Assembly: GCA_050743125.1 (NCBI GenBank) | Contig: JBOGEB010000043.1 | Location: 1-26,532 of the forward strand | DNA: 26,532 bases | Direction of reading: 5' to 3' | Origin: JBOGEB01 sp050743125 | GTDB taxonomy: Bacteria; Actinomycetota; Nitriliruptoria; Euzebyales; Egibacteraceae | Shown: positions 22,215 through 26,532 of the stretch, one piece after another | Layout of the letters: every line of letters begins with the position of its first letter | Numbering within the stretch: the stretch's first letter is position 1 | Notes under the pieces: model-generated | Told to the model about the DNA's origin: nothing | The model's input: the letters and a program-made list of their open reading frames with translations, nothing else | The model's database searches: none | Translations under genes and position numbers: made by a program

Positions 22215-23231
22215 ATGGGTAATCCTGTTCTCACCACCACTGCCGCCGCTATGGTCGCGCCCGGCAAGGGCGTCCTCGCTGCCGACGAGAGCATCGGGAC
22301 GATGTCGAAGCGCCTGGAGGCCGTCGGCGTCCCGCCGACCGCGGAGAATCGCCGTGCGTACCGCGACATGCTCGTCACGACGCCCGGTATCAGCGAGTTC
22401 GTCAGCGGCGTCATCATGTCCGATGACATCTTTCGGGGGCGCGCGAACGACGGCACCCCCTTCCCGGAGGCGGTAGCCAGCCTCGGGATGCTGCCCGGCA
22501 TCAAAGTCGACACTGGGGCGAAGCCGCTGGCCGGCGCGCCGGGCGAGACCGTCACGGAGGGGCTTGACGGCCTCCGCGAGCGGCTCGCGGAATACGTGGC
22601 GCTCGGCGCGCGGTTCGCGAAGTGGCGCGCGGTGATCAACATCGACGACGTCCTGCCCAGCTGTTACGGCATCGACGCGAACGCCCACGCCCTCGCCCGC
22701 TATGCGGCGCTCTGCCAGGAGGCCGGGGTCGTCCCGATCGTCGAGCCCGAGGTGCTGATGGACGGCGACCACTCGATCTCCCGCTGCGAGGAGGTCACCG
22801 AGGCCGTGCTCCAGCAGACCTTCTCCCAGCTTGTCGCCCACCGGGTGCAGCTGGAGGGCGTCGTGCTGAAGCCGAACATGGTCCTGCCCGGCAAGGGCTG
22901 CTCACAGCAGGCGAACGTCGAGGAGGTTGCCGAGGCGACGCTCCGCTGCCTCGCGCGCTCCGTCCCCGCCGCGGTGCCCGGCATCGCGTTCCTGTCCGGC
23001 GGCCAGGGTCCCGAGCCCGCGACCGCGCGTCTGAACGAGATGAACCGCCGCGGACCGCAACCGTGGGGGCTCTCCTTCTCGTTCGGCCGTGCGCTCATGG
23101 ATCCGGCATTGCAGGCATGGAAGGGCGACACCGCGAACGTCGAGGCCGCCCAGGCGGCGCTCGCACACCGCTGCGCCTGCAACGGTGCCGCCCGCTCTGG
23201 CGCTTACACCCCGGAGATGGAGCGCGCCTGA
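22215..23231 (+). CDS. Class I fructose-bisphosphate aldolase
   Basis: A 338-aa Schiff-base aldolase interconverting fructose-1,6-bisphosphate with dihydroxyacetone phosphate and glyceraldehyde-3-phosphate; in the Calvin cycle class it may also make sedoheptulose bisphosphate. The N-terminus GKGVLAADESIGTMSKRL, IKVDTGAKPL, RFAKWRAV (Lys136) and PIVEPEVLMDGDH are typical of the vertebrate-like class I family, and the Schiff-base Lys219 lies in VVLKPNMVLPG. SGGQGPEPATARLNEMN and LSFSFGRALMDPAL form the phosphate end of the barrel. ATG at 22215 is 10 bases after cbbR. The 3' end is followed by a 48-nt palindrome. Confidence 0.96.
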   Translation: MGNPVLTTTAAAMVAPGKGVLAADESIGTMSKRLEAVGVPPTAENRRAYRDMLVTTPGISEFVSGVIMSDDIFRGRANDGTPFPEAVASLGMLPGIKVDTGAKPLAGAPGETVTEGLDGLRERLAEYVALGARFAKWRAVINIDDVLPSCYGIDANAHALARYAALCQEAGVVPIVEPEVLMDGDHSISRCEEVTEAVLQQTFSQLVAHRVQLEGVVLKPNMVLPGKGCSQQANVEEVAEATLRCLARSVPAAVPGIAFLSGGQGPEPATARLNEMNRRGPQPWGLSFSFGRALMDPALQAWKGDTANVEAAQAALAHRCACNGAARSGAYTPEMERA

Positions 23232-23273
23232 GAATCGTTTGTCGCAAGTACGGTCACGCGCATGTCGGATGTC

Positions 23274-23321
23274 CTTGTGGCCAGGATTCGTCACGCATGC
23301 GTGACGAATCCTGGCCACAAG
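23274..23321. terminator. 48-nt perfect palindrome between convergent genes
   Basis: A perfect palindrome with two 24-nt arms and no spacer (left arm starts CTTGTGGCCAGGATTCGTCA; centre GCATGC). It lies 42 bases after the aldolase stop and 13 bases before the kinase stop, between converging genes. No T-tract is present, so I read it as a bidirectional I-shaped terminator. A mobile palindromic unit or a protein binding site are alternatives. Confidence 0.6.
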
Positions 23322-23334
23322 CTCCATCCCGGCC

Positions 23335-24525
23335 TCAACGGGTGATGGGCAGGCGCACGGTGACGGTCGTGCCCCTGCCGGGGCGCGAGGCGACGACGAG
23401 GCGTCCGCCGACCTGGTCGGCACGTTCGCTCATGCCGGCGAGGCCGTACGTCATGCGCCCAGGGCGGTTCTGTTCGCCGATCTCGAACCCGCGGCCGTCA
23501 TCCCGCACGCGGAGTGTGACCTGCCCGTCGCGCGCGAACAGCTCGACACGGGCGTGGCCAGCATGAGCGTGCTTCGCGATGTTCTGCAGCGCCTCCTGGG
23601 TGATGCGGTAGAGCGCGGTTTCGACGTGCTCGGGTAGGCCGGGCGCATCGACGTCGATCTCGATCTCCACGTCGGCGACCGAGCGGGCGAGGCTCTCGAG
23701 GCTCGCGGCGAGCCCGAGGTCGTCGAGCACGGGCGGCCGCAGGCCGGCGATGGCCACCCGGGTCTCGTCGAGCGCTGCGGCGGCCAACTTCCGGGCCGCT
23801 TCGATCTGGGTGGCCGCGAACTCCGGATCGGCGGTCACCGCGTCCGCAGCCGCGGACAGGTGGAAGGACAGCCCGACGATCCGCTGGCTGATCCCGTCGT
23901 GGATCTCCGCCGCCAGGCGCCGTCGCTCACGCTCCTGCAGGGCGACCGTACGCTCGGCGAACTGTTCCCGGGCGTGCTCCCGCTCGGCGAGCCAGCGGTG
24001 GAGTCGTGCGCTCTCGAGCGCGCCGGCGACCAAGCTGCCGATCGAGGAGAGCAGCCGCACGTCGAGGGCGGTGAACTCCCGGCGCTCCCGGGTGTGGACG
24101 TTGAGCACGCCGACGAGCACGTCCGGCCCGCTCCGCATCGGGACCGAGGCCATCGAGACGTACCGCTCGCCGTGGAGCTCAGGGATGTAGCGGTAGCGCG
24201 GGTCGGCCCGCTTGTCCTCGATGAGCACGGCCGGCTCGCCGTGCGCGGCGACCCAGCCGCTGACGCCCTCGCCGACGGCGAGGCTGATGCGCCCGGCGAG
24301 CTGATCGTACGGCGGGGTCGCTCCCATGAGCACGAGCCGTCGCCGGTCCGCGTCGAGTAGGTGGACGAAGCACACGTCTGTGTGGGTCGCGTCGGTGATG
24401 AGCGCCGCTACCCCGTTCACGAGCGGGCCGAGCTCCAGCCCCGACGAGATCGTGTCGACGATGCGGAGCAGCAGCTGCCGCTCGCGCTCGGCGTCGCCCA
24501 GCCCCAGCCCCAGGCCCGTGCTCAG
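23335..24525 (-). CDS. GAF-domain sensor histidine kinase (NarL/DevS-type class)
   Basis: A 396-aa soluble kinase. A GAF sensor domain spans about 20-175 (VCFVHLLDADRRRLVLMGAT, VGEGVSGWVAAHGEP). A coiled linker leads to the HisKA_3 phosphoacceptor with His209 in RRRLAAEIHDGISQR. The ATPase has its N-box in QEALQNIAKHAHAG, its G1 box in DDGRGFE and its G2 region in YGLAGMSERADQVGG. No membrane segments. It has no ATG, GTG or TTG near the true 5' end; the reading frame is coding-like from CTG at 24525, which overlaps the regulator stop (CTGA) with GGGAGGGGA upstream. A GTG 36 codons later would cut into the GAF domain. The ligand is unknown. It should phosphorylate the adjacent regulator. Confidence 0.88.
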   Translation of the reverse strand: MSTGLGLGLGDAERERQLLLRIVDTISSGLELGPLVNGVAALITDATHTDVCFVHLLDADRRRLVLMGATPPYDQLAGRISLAVGEGVSGWVAAHGEPAVLIEDKRADPRYRYIPELHGERYVSMASVPMRSGPDVLVGVLNVHTRERREFTALDVRLLSSIGSLVAGALESARLHRWLAEREHAREQFAERTVALQERERRRLAAEIHDGISQRIVGLSFHLSAAADAVTADPEFAATQIEAARKLAAAALDETRVAIAGLRPPVLDDLGLAASLESLARSVADVEIEIDVDAPGLPEHVETALYRITQEALQNIAKHAHAGHARVELFARDGQVTLRVRDDGRGFEIGEQNRPGRMTYGLAGMSERADQVGGRLVVASRPGRGTTVTVRLPITR

Positions 24526-25181
24526 TGGAAGATCCCCTCCCGCAGCGCGACCGCCACCGCCTGCGCGCGGTCGGTGGCGGAGAACTTCCGGTAGATCCCG
24601 CGGACGTGGCTCTTCACGGTCTCCTCGCTCACCACGAGGCGGCCGGCGATCGCCTTGTTCGACAGGCCGGCGACCATCAGCGCGAGCACCTCGCTTTCGC
24701 GCTGGGTGAGGCCGAGGTGCGCACCTGGCCAGAACTCGCCTGAGTGCAGCCGGGCGGCGGACGCCGCCACCCGCCCGGCGAGGGTTGGGTCGACGACGAC
24801 GACGTCCTCCTGGACGCGCTCGAGGTGCTGGACGAGTTCGGGGCCGTCCACCCGCTTGAGCAGAAACCCCGCCGCACCGACCCGTAGCGCCTGGAACAGG
24901 TACTGCTCGTCGTCGTACACCGTCAGGAAGACGACCTTGCGCGACGGCGTGCGCCGGAGCAGCTCCGCGCAAAGGTCGAGGCCGCTCTCGCCGCGCAGTC
25001 GGACGTCCAGGAGCACGATGTCGGGGTCGGCTCTGGCGATGATCCTGATCGCCTCTTCGCGGGTGCGGGCCTCGCCGACCACCTCCACCTTGTCCTCGTG
25101 CCGAGAGAGCATCGCCTTCAGCCCGTCGAGCACCATCTGGTGGTCATCGACGAGTACCACCCGCACAGGTGCTCTCGTCAT
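24522..25181 (-). CDS. NarL/LuxR-family response regulator
   Basis: A 219-aa two-component regulator. The receiver domain (~6-122) has the acidic pair Asp12/Asp13 in VLVDDHQ, the phosphoacceptor Asp59 in IVLLDVRL, the Thr of VFLTVYD and Lys109 in FLLKR. The LuxR-type DNA-binding domain (~153-205) has LTQRESEVLALMVAGLSNKA, then EETVKSHVRGIYRKF. ATG at 25181 follows GGAGGACC at a slightly long spacing. It forms an operon with the downstream kinase through a CTGA overlap. Targets are unknown, but cbbP and the aldolase lie on either side, so control of carbon-fixation genes is worth testing. Confidence 0.94.
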   Translation of the reverse strand: MTRAPVRVVLVDDHQMVLDGLKAMLSRHEDKVEVVGEARTREEAIRIIARADPDIVLLDVRLRGESGLDLCAELLRRTPSRKVVFLTVYDDEQYLFQALRVGAAGFLLKRVDGPELVQHLERVQEDVVVVDPTLAGRVAASAARLHSGEFWPGAHLGLTQRESEVLALMVAGLSNKAIAGRLVVSEETVKSHVRGIYRKFSATDRAQAVAVALREGIFH

Positions 25182-25297
25182 CGGGGATGGTCCTCCGGTC
25201 CCCCCCTATGGTCATCAGACGTGATCGTAGCCGGGGCTGGCCCGCTGGGCTTCCCCCTGGGAATCACCGCTCGGGGGGAGGTCGCTGACTTGGGGTT

Positions 25298-25320
25298 TCC
25301 CTACTGTCCGTGAATAGGGA
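25298..25320. promoter_or_regulatory. Inverted repeat in regulator-cbbP intergenic region
   Basis: TCCCTA (25298-25303) and TAGGGA (25315-25320) form a 6-bp perfect dyad with an 11-base spacer. The place, about 120 bases from the regulator start, fits an operator for a dimeric regulator, possibly the adjacent LuxR-type one. There is no known consensus match. Confidence 0.3.
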
Positions 25321-25450
25321 GGGTGGCCCTCGCGCACCGCGACGGTGGTCGCGAGCGCCGCGACAACGACCGGCGCGTGGTACAGGGGCTCGCGGGTCGA
25401 CCGTCAGGCAGTCGGCCCCGCCTGGTCCGATGAAGGAGGACTCACAGGTC

Positions 25451-25591
25451 ATGCGTAGGGCTCAGAACCTGTGTCGGGACACCGGGGAGGTGTCGCGGAA
25501 TCGCCGACGAACGCGTAGCAGACGTCGCACCGGTCGTCCACGACGCGCTCGCCAGCATGAGCGCCTGGCCCTGGTGGTGCCAGATGCCTGA
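25451..25591 (+). CDS. Possible small Arg-rich ORF upstream of cbbP
   Basis: A 46-codon frame starting ATG at 25451 with a strong AAGGAGGA ribosome binding site 8 bases upstream and ending TGA, 13 bases before the phosphoribulokinase ATG, which itself lacks a binding site. The product (MRRAQNLCRDTGEVSRNRR onward) is very Arg-rich and resembles no family I know; Arg-richness can be a by-product of GC-rich non-coding DNA. It could be a leader that couples translation to cbbP, or chance. Confidence 0.25.
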   Translation: MRRAQNLCRDTGEVSRNRRRTRSRRRTGRPRRARQHERLALVVPDA

Positions 25592-25604
25592 TAAACTCCT
25601 GCGC

Positions 25605-26531
25605 ATGCAACGGGCCGCGCCGCTGAACGGCCCCCGGCCCTCACGGCCGGTCATGCTCGCGATCGCCGGTGACAGCGCGGCCGGCAAGACGTCGCTGGCC
25701 CGCGGGATCGTGAACGCGCTCGATGACCAGATCGTCTCGATCTGCGTCGATGACTACCACCGGTACGACCGCCAGGAGCGGAAGCAGCTGCCGTTCACGC
25801 CGCTCCACCCCGACTGCAACTACGTCGAGATCATGGAGCAGCACCTCCAGCTGCTCGCGACCGGCCACCCGATCCTCAAGCCGGTCTACGACCACTCGAC
25901 CGGCCAGCTCGTCCGCCCCGAGCTCATCGAGCCGCACCCGTACGTGATCGTCGAGGGACTGCTCCCGCTGTTCACCAAACTCAGCCGGGCCTGCTTCGAC
26001 ATCACCGTCTACCTCGATCCGCCCGAGGAGATCCGCCGGGAGTGGAAAATCGCGCGCGACTGCGGCGAGCGTGGCTACACCCCCGACCAGGTCATCGCCG
26101 ACCTGGAGCGCCGCGAGCCCGAGTCGGCGGCGTTCATCCGCCCCCAGCGCGTGCACGCGGACATCGTCGTCCGCTTTCGCACCGTGGAGGGACGCGATGA
26201 CCCGCCGGGCACGCCGCTGTCCGCCGAGCTGCTGCTTCGGCCGACCATTGAGCACCCCAACCTCAGCCCGGTGCTCACCGACGACGTCCGCAGAGCCGTC
26301 CACCTCAAGCTGATCCGTGAGGATGGCCGCCCCCTCGATGCCCTTCACGTCCACGGCCATGCCCCGCGCGAGGACAGCCGCCTGGTCGAGAAGGCGATCT
26401 GGGACGCCCTCGGCCACACCGACCCCGTCCCCGAGAGCCTGGGCGAGCTCAAGCCCGGCACCCGCAGTGAGCCCCTCGCCATCACCCAGCTGATCATCCT
26501 CTACCACCTGCTCCGAGCGAACTTCGCCTAA
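25605..26531 (+). CDS. cbbP: Phosphoribulokinase
   Basis: A 308-aa kinase that phosphorylates ribulose-5-phosphate with ATP to ribulose-1,5-bisphosphate, the RuBisCO substrate. The P-loop GDSAAGKTS is at 22-30 (Lys28). The SICVDDYHRYDR region carries the catalytic Asp and substrate-binding residues; PLHPDCNYVEIMEQHL, KPVYDHSTG and YVIVEGLLPLFT (Walker-B-like Glu) are characteristic, as is YLDPPEEIRREWKIARDCGERGYT. The ~300-residue length matches the bacterial octameric form. The N-terminal Cys pair used for thioredoxin control in plants and cyanobacteria is not seen. ATG at 25605 has no ribosome binding site. The stop ends one base before the window edge, so downstream cbb genes may follow. 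Confidence 0.96.
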   Translation: MQRAAPLNGPRPSRPVMLAIAGDSAAGKTSLARGIVNALDDQIVSICVDDYHRYDRQERKQLPFTPLHPDCNYVEIMEQHLQLLATGHPILKPVYDHSTGQLVRPELIEPHPYVIVEGLLPLFTKLSRACFDITVYLDPPEEIRREWKIARDCGERGYTPDQVIADLERREPESAAFIRPQRVHADIVVRFRTVEGRDDPPGTPLSAELLLRPTIEHPNLSPVLTDDVRRAVHLKLIREDGRPLDALHVHGHAPREDSRLVEKAIWDALGHTDPVPESLGELKPGTRSEPLAITQLIILYHLLRANFA

Positions 26532-26532
26532 G

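Larger units (their letters stand above)
25182..25604. other. 423-bp divergent intergenic region before cbbP
   Basis: It separates the response regulator (minus) from phosphoribulokinase (plus). It holds promoters for both by necessity, an inverted repeat at 25298-25320 and a weak candidate small ORF from 25451. Otherwise I see no recognisable RNA or riboswitch. Confidence 0.6.

Overview
The window is high-GC DNA from an actinobacterium, most likely an autotrophic or mixotrophic member of Actinomycetota. This rests on a WhiB regulator, heavy G/C use at third codon positions, frequent GTG starts, overlapping stop/start codons and a red-type (form I) RuBisCO. I cannot place it below phylum. The sequence is a draft scaffold with two 100-N gaps, at 10005-10104 and 12681-12780.

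Layout. 1-970: a decayed tyrosine-integrase fragment next to a tRNA-Val(GAC). 1222-6527: housekeeping and regulatory genes, namely the YchF ATPase, a PAC2-family protein, a small Zn-motif protein, a sulfotransferase, a WhiB regulator and a divergent HTH regulator with a long helical C-terminus. 6517-11027 (minus): a DPP-IV-type S9 peptidase, an unrecognised protein with an expanded ATEPA pentapeptide repeat (assembly broken inside the repeat), and a membrane-anchored LysM protein. 11176-13300: a RHH/PIN toxin-antitoxin pair, a decayed Schlafen/AlbA-type gene, a gap and a truncated mobA.

13305-26531 is the most coherent part, a carbon-fixation island. On the minus strand run cbbL, cbbS, cbbX and an unannotated 70-residue protein (orf70), then a hairpin, then glcD, glcE, glcF, a second RHH/PIN module and mobA. 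From cbbS on, nearly every junction is overlapping or abutting: TGATG, CTGA, GTGA, TGATG, TAATG, ATGA, TAA-GTG. Divergently transcribed are cbbR and a class I fructose-bisphosphate aldolase. Beyond a 48-nt perfect palindrome lie a histidine kinase/response regulator pair (minus) and phosphoribulokinase (plus).

How the genes work together. Phosphoribulokinase makes ribulose bisphosphate, RuBisCO (CbbLS) carboxylates it, CbbX reactivates inhibited RuBisCO, aldolase serves the regeneration branch, and CbbR probably senses metabolic state at the cbbL-cbbR divergent promoter. GlcDEF would oxidise glycolate arising from RuBisCO oxygenation, giving carboxylation and photorespiratory salvage in one block. 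The most novel points are orf70, the toxin-antitoxin module translationally coupled to glcF, and two apparent CTG starts overlapping upstream stop codons.
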